A DNA stretch of 57,463 nucleotides from a virus. How positions within the stretch are numbered: the first letter of the stretch is position 1; each line of letters opens with the position of its first letter. Shown one piece after another: positions 41,809 through 50,815 of this stretch. The notes under the pieces are model-generated. The model ran no database searches, was not told where the DNA came from, and worked only from the letters and a program-made list of their open reading frames with translations. The translations under genes and the position numbers were made by a program. The DNA lies in IMG/VR virus record IMGVR_UViG_3300017763_000021, positions 1-57,463 of that record. The stretch is one strand, 5' to 3'.

Positions 41809-44661
41809 ATGGCATTAAGTCCTCAATTACAACAGTTCAAAAGCTCAGGCGTATATCGCTTAGAGTTTGACAAATCACAGACTGTTAACATCCCAGCTGA
41901 AACTATTAGATTAGTTGTAGGAAGATCAAAAAAAGGTCCTTACAACACTCCAGTATTCATTGAAGATGTTGAACAGTTTACAGCAGTTTTTGGCGGTGTA
42001 GATAAATCTTTAGAAAAGAAAGGAATGTTTTTCCACAGATCTGCAATCGAAACTCTATCTAGAGGCCCAATCTTAGCATTAAATTTAACTGAAGCTGATA
42101 ACGCTGATCTCGTATCAATCGTATCACCTTCTACTAATTCAGGTCAAGAAGGCGGAACGCACATTAACTTATCAAAACAATACAGTACAGTTTTTGACAC
42201 AGATAAATTCTGGACACCAGCTGATTACAAATTATTACAAGCTGCAGGTAATGAAGCAGAAACTTCTGACAATGCAATATCATTTGTAAACATCAAGCAG
42301 GATCCTATTACTATTATCGTTAGACAAGCTTCTAACACTGATGGTTTTAATTTAACTGCAAGAGAATGGTATGGTGAAGCTAACATTCCAGAAGGAATCG
42401 AAGAATTAGAATACGTATCAGATTACATGGTAGACGTAATGATCTTCAAAGGTAAATTCGATGCAGGTACATTAAACAACGACCCAACATATGGCGAAAT
42501 GTTTGATACTCCAGGTCTTAAAAGATCTGAGCTTGCAAAATTTGCTGCTTTAAGAGAAGTTAGTTTACTAGCACAATACACTGGATCATTAATTCCTGAT
42601 TTTATGGATAATGAAGGTCGTCAATTATACATTGAGACTTTAATTAACTTAGAAGCAAGAAGAACAGGTTTATTCTGTGCAATTAACGAAGAAGCATTAG
42701 AAAGAATCGATTTAGTAGGTGAAGACTTTAACATCTATCAAGATTATCAAGTACTTTCACATAGAGTTGATCAAACTGTAACCTCTACTCCTACAGCAAT
42801 AAACGCTGTAATTAAAGTAGATGCAGATGGTAACTTATTTGTTGAAGGTCTAGTAGCAGATGATTTAGCAGCTATCTTTATTGAAGATGGTAAATTCTTA
42901 AACTCATCAGTAAGCGGTGAATGGCTAAGAATATCAGATGTAGTAAATGATGGATCAGGTAACTGTACAATAGAAACTGAAGATGCAGGATCTTTCGATA
43001 AAGAATCACATGAAGCATATGACGGTGATCCATTAAATGTTGCACCAGCAGAATGGTCATCAGCCGCTACTATGACAGTTGACGCTGACGGTTCAATAAT
43101 CATTGACTCTAACGTGTGGACACAAGGAGCTGTATTAGCAGGTGCTTTCTTAGAAAGTGCTTCTAATGGAGAATACGCAAAAATATCAGGTGTAAATGTA
43201 GCTTACGGTACAAACGGAGATCAGATTAGACTTGCTCCTGAAGGTGGACAAGCTTTTTCACAAGACTACCACAATCTTTCAATAACATCTTTACAACCTT
43301 TTGTTAGAATGGCAACTGATTCTATTGATGTATCGGTAATTAATCCTAATGATAGAGCAGTTCTTTTACCAGATGTAGCTTCAGGTTGGGGATTTGAAGA
43401 CGCTGGAGCAGGTAACATTATCTTCTCTAGAACAAGCGCTATTGCTAGTAATTTTGATTGGTCAGACGTTAAAGTTGGAATGTATATGCCAACTTCAACT
43501 GGAAAATTAGCTAAGATTACAAGAAAGGTTAAAGAAGTAGATGGAAATACAACTAAGTATAAATTAACAGTACATAGAGACGTTGGTAACATAAGACCTG
43601 GTCACGTACTTAGAAGATACGAAGAGTCTACAGCACATTACACTATGTTCCCATTAAGTGGAGCAACTCATACGCCTAAGAAAATTGCAGAATTAATGTC
43701 AGCAATCAAACCAGGCACAGGTTTAGGTAATGCTTTAGTAGATAAAGATAATATCACATTCAGATATGTAGTTGATACATTTGGATCATTAGAAGATGGT
43801 ACTATCTTAAATAAAGAAGAATTAACACTTCTTTGTAAAGAAAGACAAAACGCGTCAGCTATATTAAACGCACCGATGGTTAAAGAATTGAAGAAATCAA
43901 CAAATCCTTCTTTCATGAACACATTATCTAACGCATTTGATGTTAACACAGTAGCAACTGGTGGTAATTTAGATTTAAATCCATCATTATTGTATACGCT
44001 TCCTTCAATCAATGAAGGTGCTAACTACGGATTCTATTATGGTCCTGGTTTAAATGTACTTGAGAACGGTAAAACGTTGGTAATTCCACCAGCAGCTTAC
44101 GTATCTAACAATTACATCGATAAGTATACAAGCGCATTACCATGGTCAATCATCGCAGGTCCAAGAAGAGGAGTTGTAGGAGGTACAGGTGTACAAGGTT
44201 TAGAATTTGCATTCGATAAGAATGACAGAGACGTACTTGAGCCATTTGGTTATAACCCAATCGTATTCGAAAGAGGTGTTGGTTTAACTATTAAAGGTAA
44301 TAAAACTGCACAACAAGGAATTCAATCAGCATTATCTTCTGCACATGTTAGAGAAGCAATGATCTACATCGAAGATGGTTTAGCTGAGATATTGAAGAAC
44401 TACTTGTTCGAGTTTAATACTGCTCAAACTAGATTAGAGATTAAAACTTTAGCAGACAACTTTATGGAGTCAGTTAAGAAAGATCAAGGTGTTTACGATT
44501 ACAGAAACATCATGGACGGAACTAACAACACTAACGAAGTTATTGACAACAACATGGGTATTTTAGATACTTACGTTGAGCCAGTTAAAGGTCTTGAAAT
44601 CTTAGTATCGAGAGTAACAATCTTGAATACAGGAGAAATCGCAACCGGCAACTTTGCATAA
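41809..44661 (+). CDS. 18: Tail sheath protein (gp18-like) with large insertion
   Basis: 950 residues versus 659 in T4. The N-terminal part (SSGVYRLEFDKSQTVNIPAETIRLVVGRSKKGPYNTPVFI) and C-terminal part (HVREAMIYIEDGLAEILKNYLFEFNT, VSRVTILNTGEIATG) are typical of contractile sheaths. Residues ~327-597 look inserted and contain two similar modules (VKVDADGNLFVEG..GEWLRIS and MTVDADGSIIIDS..GEYAKIS) plus a third beta-rich module. The insertion probably decorates the outside of the tail. Confidence 0.9.
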   Translation: MALSPQLQQFKSSGVYRLEFDKSQTVNIPAETIRLVVGRSKKGPYNTPVFIEDVEQFTAVFGGVDKSLEKKGMFFHRSAIETLSRGPILALNLTEADNADLVSIVSPSTNSGQEGGTHINLSKQYSTVFDTDKFWTPADYKLLQAAGNEAETSDNAISFVNIKQDPITIIVRQASNTDGFNLTAREWYGEANIPEGIEELEYVSDYMVDVMIFKGKFDAGTLNNDPTYGEMFDTPGLKRSELAKFAALREVSLLAQYTGSLIPDFMDNEGRQLYIETLINLEARRTGLFCAINEEALERIDLVGEDFNIYQDYQVLSHRVDQTVTSTPTAINAVIKVDADGNLFVEGLVADDLAAIFIEDGKFLNSSVSGEWLRISDVVNDGSGNCTIETEDAGSFDKESHEAYDGDPLNVAPAEWSSAATMTVDADGSIIIDSNVWTQGAVLAGAFLESASNGEYAKISGVNVAYGTNGDQIRLAPEGGQAFSQDYHNLSITSLQPFVRMATDSIDVSVINPNDRAVLLPDVASGWGFEDAGAGNIIFSRTSAIASNFDWSDVKVGMYMPTSTGKLAKITRKVKEVDGNTTKYKLTVHRDVGNIRPGHVLRRYEESTAHYTMFPLSGATHTPKKIAELMSAIKPGTGLGNALVDKDNITFRYVVDTFGSLEDGTILNKEELTLLCKERQNASAILNAPMVKELKKSTNPSFMNTLSNAFDVNTVATGGNLDLNPSLLYTLPSINEGANYGFYYGPGLNVLENGKTLVIPPAAYVSNNYIDKYTSALPWSIIAGPRRGVVGGTGVQGLEFAFDKNDRDVLEPFGYNPIVFERGVGLTIKGNKTAQQGIQSALSSAHVREAMIYIEDGLAEILKNYLFEFNTAQTRLEIKTLADNFMESVKKDQGVYDYRNIMDGTNNTNEVIDNNMGILDTYVEPVKGLEILVSRVTILNTGEIATGNFA

Positions 44662-44668
44662 GAAACTA

Positions 44669-44677
44669 GATATATAA
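44669..44677 (+). promoter_or_regulatory. Late-type promoter of the tube gene (GATATATAA)
   Basis: Perfect consensus, with its last base 20 bases before ATG 44698. Confidence 0.6.
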
Positions 44678-44697
44678 AATAAACAAAGATAAAAATT

Positions 44698-45255
44698 ATG
44701 GCTTTACCACATTATTCAGAGGATCAAACTCAAAAGAAAGGTAGAAATTTTGAAGCTGTACAGGCTAACCTGTTCGAAGTAACAATCCTGCCACCAGACG
44801 GTGTAACAGGACAAGGAATGTTATTACAGCACATTAACTCTATCTCAGGGCTAGATACTCTACACAGGGAAGTAGCTGCAGTTGAACAAAAGTACAAGTT
44901 TGCTACCAGATCATTTGCTGGTATGCCTGACGGAACTGCGATCGACGTGACAGTTAACTTTACATTAAACTTAAACGATTCTAACCAAGCGTATTTATAT
45001 AAAACTATAAGACAATGGTACAGATCTCAATACAATCCAGAAACTGGTGAATTAGGTCTTAAAAAGAATTACGTAGGTACAATTGTAATAGTACAATTCA
45101 ACAGAGAAGGAGACATTTACAGAAAGGTAACACTTGATGACTGTTTCATTACTTCTGGAGTTGGTTTCACAGGAGAATTAAACTATGAAACTGCGGATCC
45201 ACAGACATTAGAGATCACTTGGAGAGCTGATGTTTGGGCTGAAGAACTAAACTAA
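44698..45255 (+). CDS. 19: Tail tube protein (gp19-like)
   Basis: 185 residues (T4 gp19: 163). NLFEVTILPPDG, QHINSISGLDT, TVNFTLNLNDSNQAYLYKTIRQWY and TLEITWRADVWAEEL are the usual tube features. Follows the sheath gene as in T4 and is closed by a strong terminator. Confidence 0.92.
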   Translation: MALPHYSEDQTQKKGRNFEAVQANLFEVTILPPDGVTGQGMLLQHINSISGLDTLHREVAAVEQKYKFATRSFAGMPDGTAIDVTVNFTLNLNDSNQAYLYKTIRQWYRSQYNPETGELGLKKNYVGTIVIVQFNREGDIYRKVTLDDCFITSGVGFTGELNYETADPQTLEITWRADVWAEELN

Positions 45256-45264
45256 GATAAATTT

Positions 45265-45300
45265 AAAGGAGAGGATGCTTCTGTATCTTCTCCTTTTATT
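45265..45300 (+). terminator. Intrinsic terminator after the tail tube gene
   Basis: 12-bp stem AAAGGAGAGGAT (45265-45276) / ATCTTCTCCTTT (45285-45296, one G-T pair), 8-base loop, followed by T-rich sequence. Confidence 0.85.
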
Positions 45301-45342
45301 TTGCACAGAAAATATATTATATTATTAACATATCAAAATATT

Positions 45343-45564
45343 ATGAATAACAATAAATTAACCAAAAAGCTCCAAGTGCTTCTAACAGAGGCAGAAGTAA
45401 GAGAGGTTAATCGGGTTATTTTAAATGAAGCTTTAGAAACAGAAACTCGACCGGTGTCAGTAAGCGCATGGATAAGAGATCTAATTCAAAAAGAATTATC
45501 ACGTAAAACACCCGATCAAAAATCAATATTAAAACAAACACTGAAAAACCTAAAAGACAAATAA
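45343..45564 (+). CDS. Ribbon-helix-helix-like small protein, 73 aa
   Basis: LTKKLQVLLTEAEVREVNRVILNEAL...VSVSAWIRDLIQKEL has the strand-helix-helix order of RHH/CopG repressors (basic strand, then SVSAWIRDLI). It may be a DNA-binding regulator inside the late region. The ATG at 45343 is preferred to a TTG at 45301 that sits in the tail of the terminator. Confidence 0.6.
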   Translation: MNNNKLTKKLQVLLTEAEVREVNRVILNEALETETRPVSVSAWIRDLIQKELSRKTPDQKSILKQTLKNLKDK

Positions 45565-45565
45565 C

Positions 45566-46561
45566 ATGAGTGAAGAAAATAACAAAAAAGAAGAAGCGGC
45601 TAAAAGGGCTTTAGAGTCAAAAGACGCTATCAACAGACCATCTGTTCCAGAATCAAAAGAAGAAGTTTCCAACATGGAAGCGGTTATCGATGAAAAAGGT
45701 TTAGGTAAGGTTAGTATGGGATCATTTACTCCCCCAAAGGCTGCGCCGTCTGACGATTTACTAGGATGGCACATTGAAAATCTAGATAATCTACCATCAA
45801 AGGGTAAATTCTATCCAGCCAATACTATCATTAAAATCAGATCTGCAAAAGCAGCTGAGATTAGACATTTTTCTACTATGGATGATAATAATTACATCGA
45901 CATGGAAGATAAGTTAAACGCTATTGTAGAATCATGTGCAAGGATTATGTCAGGAGACAGAAGATTATCTTATAAAGATATTTTAGAAGAAGATAGAATT
46001 GTACTTCTTTTAAGTATTAGAGATTTAACTTTTCCAGAACCAGAAAACAAGTTAATACTTAAAGGTAGAACTAAGAAGGGTAAAAAGTCAGTTGATATCG
46101 AATTAGCAACTAAAAATTTGGTACCTACTGTAATTGAACCAGAAATTGAAAAATATTACAATTCAGGTGAAAGAATCTATACTATCCAAACTAGATCAGC
46201 TGGTGAAATCAGAATGAAACCACCTACAATCGGTGTTATGGAAGAAGTAACTGCTTATTTACAAGACAGACAAGAAAAAGAAGTCGAACTAGATAAAGCA
46301 TTTATTCAAGTATTACCATATATTGTATCTGATTGGAGAGGATTATCTCTTGCTAAAATATTTCAACTAGAAGTTGATTACAAAGGATGGGACGATAGAA
46401 AGTATATGATCGTTTATAGATTAGCAGAAAAAATGAGAATTGGTGTACAAACAACACTTGAAATGGATATCGATGGGGAGATCGCAACGGCCCCTCTTGA
46501 CTTCCCAGGTGGCATCAAAAGTCTTTTCATTATTTCAGATCTCTCTGCAGAACTACTTTAA
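45566..46561 (+). CDS. Baseplate hub / tail assembly chaperone-like protein (T4 gp26-like), first frame
   Basis: 331 residues. After a charged, disordered 65-residue N-terminus, LDNLPSKGKFYPANTIIKIRSAKAAEIRHFSTMDDNN matches the T4_baseplate (gp26-type) family opening (LPS.G.FYP....I..R.....E). It lies immediately before the tape-measure-like gene. The last part of the family (LFQISLQNYFKTKFYL...MYYYEYW) is found in the overlapping +1 frame, suggesting that the complete protein needs frameshifting at or before the stop, where the sequence reads CTT TAA G. Confidence 0.65.
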   Translation: MSEENNKKEEAAKRALESKDAINRPSVPESKEEVSNMEAVIDEKGLGKVSMGSFTPPKAAPSDDLLGWHIENLDNLPSKGKFYPANTIIKIRSAKAAEIRHFSTMDDNNYIDMEDKLNAIVESCARIMSGDRRLSYKDILEEDRIVLLLSIRDLTFPEPENKLILKGRTKKGKKSVDIELATKNLVPTVIEPEIEKYYNSGERIYTIQTRSAGEIRMKPPTIGVMEEVTAYLQDRQEKEVELDKAFIQVLPYIVSDWRGLSLAKIFQLEVDYKGWDDRKYMIVYRLAEKMRIGVQTTLEMDIDGEIATAPLDFPGGIKSLFIISDLSAELL

Positions 46562-46805
46562 GACTAAGTTCTACCTGGGTATACATCTTAGAATGCAACC
46601 CTCGGAGATTGAAGAAATGTACTACTATGAATATTGGTATTATGTTCAAAATCTTCAAGAGTACATTAAGGCTAAGAATAAACAAACATCGGAACAATCA
46701 GAACAACAGGAGAAACAATCGGCTGCTATGAGATCGCAGTCCTCTCCTAAGATGCCCAAAGTTCCTTCAATGAAAGCACCTACATTTAAGATGCCGAAAT
46801 TGTAA
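46473..46805 (+). CDS. Continuation of the hub/chaperone gene in the +1 frame
   Basis: This frame is open from 46440 through 46805 and overlaps the end of the previous gene. The conserved-looking part is SLFQISLQNYFKTKFYLGIHLRMQPSEIEEMYYYEYWYYVQNLQEYI, followed by a Gln/Ser-rich and Lys/Pro tail ending FKMPKL. No good start region precedes any ATG (46473, 46593). It may be translated only as an extension through +1 (or -2) frameshifting, as for tail assembly chaperones of many phages. The start given is the first in-frame ATG and is uncertain. Confidence 0.55.
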   Translation: MGRSQRPLLTSQVASKVFSLFQISLQNYFKTKFYLGIHLRMQPSEIEEMYYYEYWYYVQNLQEYIKAKNKQTSEQSEQQEKQSAAMRSQSSPKMPKVPSMKAPTFKMPKL

Positions 46806-46806
46806 A

Positions 46807-46815
46807 GATATATAG
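46807..46815 (+). promoter_or_regulatory. Late-type promoter of the tape-measure-like gene (GATATATAG)
   Basis: Begins two bases after the upstream stop; the leader is about 80 bases and contains the hairpin 46826-46853. Confidence 0.5.
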
Positions 46816-46825
46816 TATGAGAGAC

Positions 46826-46853
46826 GGTGTGCTGGTTTAGCGATCAGCACACC
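46826..46853 (+). other. Strong hairpin in the leader of the tape-measure-like gene
   Basis: Perfect 9-bp stem GGTGTGCTG (46826-46834) / CAGCACACC (46845-46853), 10-base loop, no T-run. It is placed just downstream of the late promoter, like the hairpin in the capsid leader, and so probably stabilises the mRNA or is regulatory rather than a terminator. Confidence 0.6.
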
Positions 46854-46896
46854 ACATACTTAAAAAATATTTCTCGAAGACTTGAACTTAAATTTT

Positions 46897-49800
46897 ATGA
46901 AAAGCGCCTTTGATAGGATGGGTGCTCAAAGCAAAGCGATAGAAGAACTCAATGAGTCTGCTAAAGTAACCGCAGCATCGGTTACTGTTGGTGGGGATTT
47001 GTATTCGAGAATAGATGCACTTGTTACTGTACTAGAAGATATGGCTTCTGGTAAATCCGGAGGTGGAGGTAATAAGACAAGTATTAAAGAAGCTATGGCC
47101 ATGGCTATCATGGCACCTACGCTAAAGCCAATAGGTACAGGTTTAGGTTATATAGTAGAAGCACTTAACAAATTAGGACCTGACGGTGAGAAAAAGGCTA
47201 AAGCAATGGAAGGTATTGCTGGCGCTTTATCAAAACTCGGTGATGTCGGTAAGTCTATATTCGCATTCGCAGGGTATATGGCACTTTCAATTCCACTTTT
47301 AATAATAACAGCAATGGCATCGCCTTTAATAGCGATAGCTCTTTTTGCGACAATTGGTGCAGTGATGTTAGTGGCCAAAATATTAGATAAAAAGAAGTTA
47401 AAGGCGTTAGCGCAACTTAAAAAAGTAGGTTTGGCACTTTTAGTTTTTGCTGGATCACTGGCTTTAATATCTTTATTTATAGGACCTGCAATTAAAGGAG
47501 CTATAGGAGTTGCTATTATGTTAGGTATAATAGGTATAACCTTGAAACTACTTGATGTGTTAGGTATTTTAGATGGTAAAAGGTTAAAAGAATTTGGAAC
47601 AGGAATGATGTTATTGGGTCTTGGTATATTAGCCATGGCCATTTCATTCGCATTAGTTCAATTAATAATGCCACAAGCAATGAAAGGTGCTATATGGGCA
47701 TTAGGTATTATATTAGTAATGGGATTAATGTTCTGGATGCTAGATAAGATGGGAGTTGACAAAAGTATGCGAGAAGGTATTATGGCAATTGCCATGGCAG
47801 GTATCGCTATTGTTGGTTTAGGTCTTGCATTCGCAATATTTAAGTATTTGATTCCAGACATGGAAACAATTTGGGCAGCTATTAAAATGTTAGCAATTAT
47901 CGGTGGAACATTTATGGTAATAGGATTAATGCAAAAACCAATTATGACAGGTGCTAAAGCTTTATTATGGGCTTCATTGGCGATAGTAGTTGTAGCTCTT
48001 TCATTTATAATATTAAATGCATTAATTCCACCTGGAGAAATGACGCTTGAATCGTTTATGCCTCTTTTAGTAGTAGCTGGAATAGCAGCGGCTTTTGTGA
48101 TCATAGGTTTAGGTGCTAGTTTAATTCAACAAGGTGCTATCGCAATGATATTAGCAGGTGTTTCTGTTATACTAATAGCTCTTGCAGTAAGAATGATTGC
48201 CAAACCTTTACAAAAAGGAGGATGGGAACTTATTGGCCAAATAGGAGCTTTAATAGCAATGTTAGGTATAGAATTTGGTTTATTCGGTTTAGCATCTCCG
48301 TTTATTTTAGCGGGTGCAGCAGCGATGTTAGTCGCTGGTGTAGCAATGATAGCAATAGCTGGAGGTACCGCAGCGATGGGTGCAGTATTAAACAAAAGTA
48401 AAAAATTATTACAACCTGCTCCTTCTGGTGAAGGATCAAACTTGTCTGTCTTACTAAATACAATCGGTGACGCATTTAGTATGTGGCCATGGAGAGCAGC
48501 AGGTATATTAGTTGGTGCAGCTGCAATGTTAACTGCAGGTCTTGCATTAATATCAATCGGAGTTGGTATTAGTAAATTTCAAGTAATTTCTGAGAAAGCT
48601 GATTTACCTAAATTGGCTGAGAATATAGCATTTATGGTCGGTTCATTAGCCGTTCCTTTTAATTTAATAGGTGGAGGTGGAACACTTTCAGTTAAGGATC
48701 CAATGACTGGGAAGATGGTAGACATTAAATTCACTGGTGGTGGAGGTGGTTTCTTCGGCTTAGGCGGTAGTAATCCAGTAGCTATGGGTATTTCTTCTGT
48801 ACATGGTATGGGAGCTGCATTAACCGGAATTGCTAAAGGTGTTCAAAGTATGGCTAGTCTTAAATTCCCAACAGGATTTGATAAAGAAGGTAATGCTACA
48901 GGATATGAAACATTATCCGGAGATATTTGGAAAACAGTTATTGAAAATACAGTAACTATGATTGGTTCATTAGCAGTTCCATTTGCTATGATAGGTAACG
49001 GTCTTACAATAACAGATCCAGAAACTGGTCAACAGATTAAATTACCAGGTGGTGGTAAAAAAGGACTTTTAGCTTCTATATTTGGTGGAGGTGAATCTAA
49101 TCCAGTTGCAGATGGTATTTCTTCTGTACAGGGTATGGGTGAAGCTTTAACAGGTTTAGCAATGGGTGTACAAGCCATGGCATTACTTAAAATGCCTTCA
49201 GGTTTTGATCCAGAAACTGGTGAACCTACAGGATTTCAGCCATTTAATTTAGATCACGCTAAGACAGTTACAGAAAACACTAAAACTTTGATAACAGCAC
49301 TATCAGGTACTTTTGCACAAATAGGTAATTCGCCTAACGCCAAAACTAGTTGGTGGGGAGGAAAGTCTACAATACAAAAAGGTATTGATTTAGCACAAGG
49401 TATGGGAACACCTCTTAAAAACTTGGCAACAGGTGTTCAAGATATGGCTAATTTAAAATTTGCTAAAGGATATGATGCTGAAGGTAAAGCCACTGGATAT
49501 TACACTATTTCAGATCTAGATAAAATTGTACCTAAGATTGAAAGAAATTCACAAATGCTAATTAAGGCACTAACAAACGTATTTACTACTATTGGTGGTA
49601 GTGATGCTGCTAAAGGTAGAGGATGGACATTCTGGAAACCTACCAAGTTTGAAAAGGGTATTAAATTAGTTGAAAAAATTGCAGATCCATTTAAGAAATT
49701 AGCGGGAGCTGCAAAGAACGCTGCAAATATAGTTAAAGATGTTAAGAACGCCCAAGAGGTTCAAGAAAAGGTTAAAGCTATGATTCAGGCTATTACTGAA

Positions 49801-50766
49801 GCTAGTGGAGAAAAGACAGAGTCAGAAATAAATACTTCAATTAGATTGATAAATGCCTTAGGCCATAACTATAACATATTTAGTTATGCTATACCTAAAA
49901 TAGTATCAGCCGTAAATAGTTTTCAAGCTAAACAAGGTAAATCATTTATGAGTGTTTTTGGTGGTGAATCAACACCTGAAACTCTAGTACCAAAACTTAT
50001 GATGTTAAAAGGACTTAGCACAGCATATAATAAAATGTCTGGAGCAATTCCAAAAATGACAGCAGCTATTAATAGTTTAGCACCAGAATCTATGACGTCA
50101 TTTGTTAGAATAATAGGTGGTACCACATTCTTCCCAGGACAGGCCGAAGCAAAAACAAAAATGTTTATTGTTATAGGTAAAACGTTCTCACGCATGGGTG
50201 ATGCTGTTCCTAAGATTTCATCAGCCGTTAATCAACTAGATCCATTTAAGGCAACTATTATGAAAAATATGTTTATGGGTCCAGTTAGTAAAATAAGACC
50301 GATAGCAGGTTACACTGCTCAAGCATTATTATGGAGATCTATTGGTAGAAACATGGAAGCTAACGCCAAATCTTTCCCTGAAGTTGCAAGCGCTATTAAT
50401 TCAATGGATCTTACTAAATTACAAGAGTCTCGTCAAATGTTTGAGGCACTTGCAGTTCTTTCAAGTCAAGATAGTCCAGATGATATATTAGCTGCAATGG
50501 GTGAATCATTAGAAAAAGCTTTAGAGAATCTAGCAGAAATGATTGAGAAATTTAAAACTTCTGTAAGTGAAGGTAACGAAGAAAACGCAAGCATACTTGA
50601 AAAGGCAGCAGGTGGACTTGGAAAATCAATAGGTGCATTTACTTCTGGAATTACTGGAGGTGGAAGTGGAGGAGATTCAGCACAAGTCGTTGCAGCTATC
50701 AACAAAATGCATAGATCATTATCAGGTTCGGGTATTAGAATCAAAAACGTAGATGATTTAGGGTAA
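46897..50766 (+). CDS. Tape-measure-like, membrane-segment-rich tail protein
   Basis: 1290 residues from ATG 46897 (a TTG at 46882 adds five residues). A short polar N-terminus is followed by about ten long hydrophobic stretches between residues ~125 and ~575 (for example YMALSIPLLIITAMASPLIAIAL), then four imperfect repeats of ~90-105 residues (ISSVxGMGxALTGxAxGVQxMAxLKxPxGFD) at ~625-940, and a helical C-terminal part with a Gly/Ser linker. Size, hydrophobicity and position after the hub/chaperone gene fit a tail tape measure that also inserts in the host membrane during DNA entry. It is not similar to T4 gp29 by eye. Confidence 0.75.
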   Translation: MKSAFDRMGAQSKAIEELNESAKVTAASVTVGGDLYSRIDALVTVLEDMASGKSGGGGNKTSIKEAMAMAIMAPTLKPIGTGLGYIVEALNKLGPDGEKKAKAMEGIAGALSKLGDVGKSIFAFAGYMALSIPLLIITAMASPLIAIALFATIGAVMLVAKILDKKKLKALAQLKKVGLALLVFAGSLALISLFIGPAIKGAIGVAIMLGIIGITLKLLDVLGILDGKRLKEFGTGMMLLGLGILAMAISFALVQLIMPQAMKGAIWALGIILVMGLMFWMLDKMGVDKSMREGIMAIAMAGIAIVGLGLAFAIFKYLIPDMETIWAAIKMLAIIGGTFMVIGLMQKPIMTGAKALLWASLAIVVVALSFIILNALIPPGEMTLESFMPLLVVAGIAAAFVIIGLGASLIQQGAIAMILAGVSVILIALAVRMIAKPLQKGGWELIGQIGALIAMLGIEFGLFGLASPFILAGAAAMLVAGVAMIAIAGGTAAMGAVLNKSKKLLQPAPSGEGSNLSVLLNTIGDAFSMWPWRAAGILVGAAAMLTAGLALISIGVGISKFQVISEKADLPKLAENIAFMVGSLAVPFNLIGGGGTLSVKDPMTGKMVDIKFTGGGGGFFGLGGSNPVAMGISSVHGMGAALTGIAKGVQSMASLKFPTGFDKEGNATGYETLSGDIWKTVIENTVTMIGSLAVPFAMIGNGLTITDPETGQQIKLPGGGKKGLLASIFGGGESNPVADGISSVQGMGEALTGLAMGVQAMALLKMPSGFDPETGEPTGFQPFNLDHAKTVTENTKTLITALSGTFAQIGNSPNAKTSWWGGKSTIQKGIDLAQGMGTPLKNLATGVQDMANLKFAKGYDAEGKATGYYTISDLDKIVPKIERNSQMLIKALTNVFTTIGGSDAAKGRGWTFWKPTKFEKGIKLVEKIADPFKKLAGAAKNAANIVKDVKNAQEVQEKVKAMIQAITEASGEKTESEINTSIRLINALGHNYNIFSYAIPKIVSAVNSFQAKQGKSFMSVFGGESTPETLVPKLMMLKGLSTAYNKMSGAIPKMTAAINSLAPESMTSFVRIIGGTTFFPGQAEAKTKMFIVIGKTFSRMGDAVPKISSAVNQLDPFKATIMKNMFMGPVSKIRPIAGYTAQALLWRSIGRNMEANAKSFPEVASAINSMDLTKLQESRQMFEALAVLSSQDSPDDILAAMGESLEKALENLAEMIEKFKTSVSEGNEENASILEKAAGGLGKSIGAFTSGITGGGSGGDSAQVVAAINKMHRSLSGSGIRIKNVDDLG
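48772..49700 (+). repeat. Four ~90-105-residue protein repeats in the tape-measure-like gene
   Basis: Units begin near 48772 (NPVAMGISSVHGMG), 49096 (NPVADGISSVQGMG), 49376 (IQKGIDLAQGMG) and 49650 (FEKGIKLVEKIA), each followed by G(V/A)...MA.LK and a segment ending near IGNG/IGNS/IGGS. The DNA copies have diverged, so the duplication is old. Confidence 0.75.
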
Positions 50767-50771
50767 TCTCA

Positions 50772-50800
50772 TGAAACCTTTATTTTTTGTAAAGTATAAC
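50772..50800 (+). promoter_or_regulatory. Middle-type promoter (TGAAAC-N17-TATAAC)
   Basis: TGAAAC 50772-50777, TATAAC 50795-50800, spacing 17, ATG 16 bases downstream. It starts the small-gene accessory region. Confidence 0.6.
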
Positions 50801-50815
50801 TACTAAACAATATAA

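Noticed and set aside
42771-44012. - strand frames opposite the sheath gene
   Set aside because: Antisense shadows of a clearly coding, well-recognised gene.
47148-48395. Several - strand frames opposite the tape-measure-like gene
   Set aside because: Composition (Ile/Ala/Pro/Asn-rich) is that of antisense to a hydrophobic protein; no promoter or start region seen.
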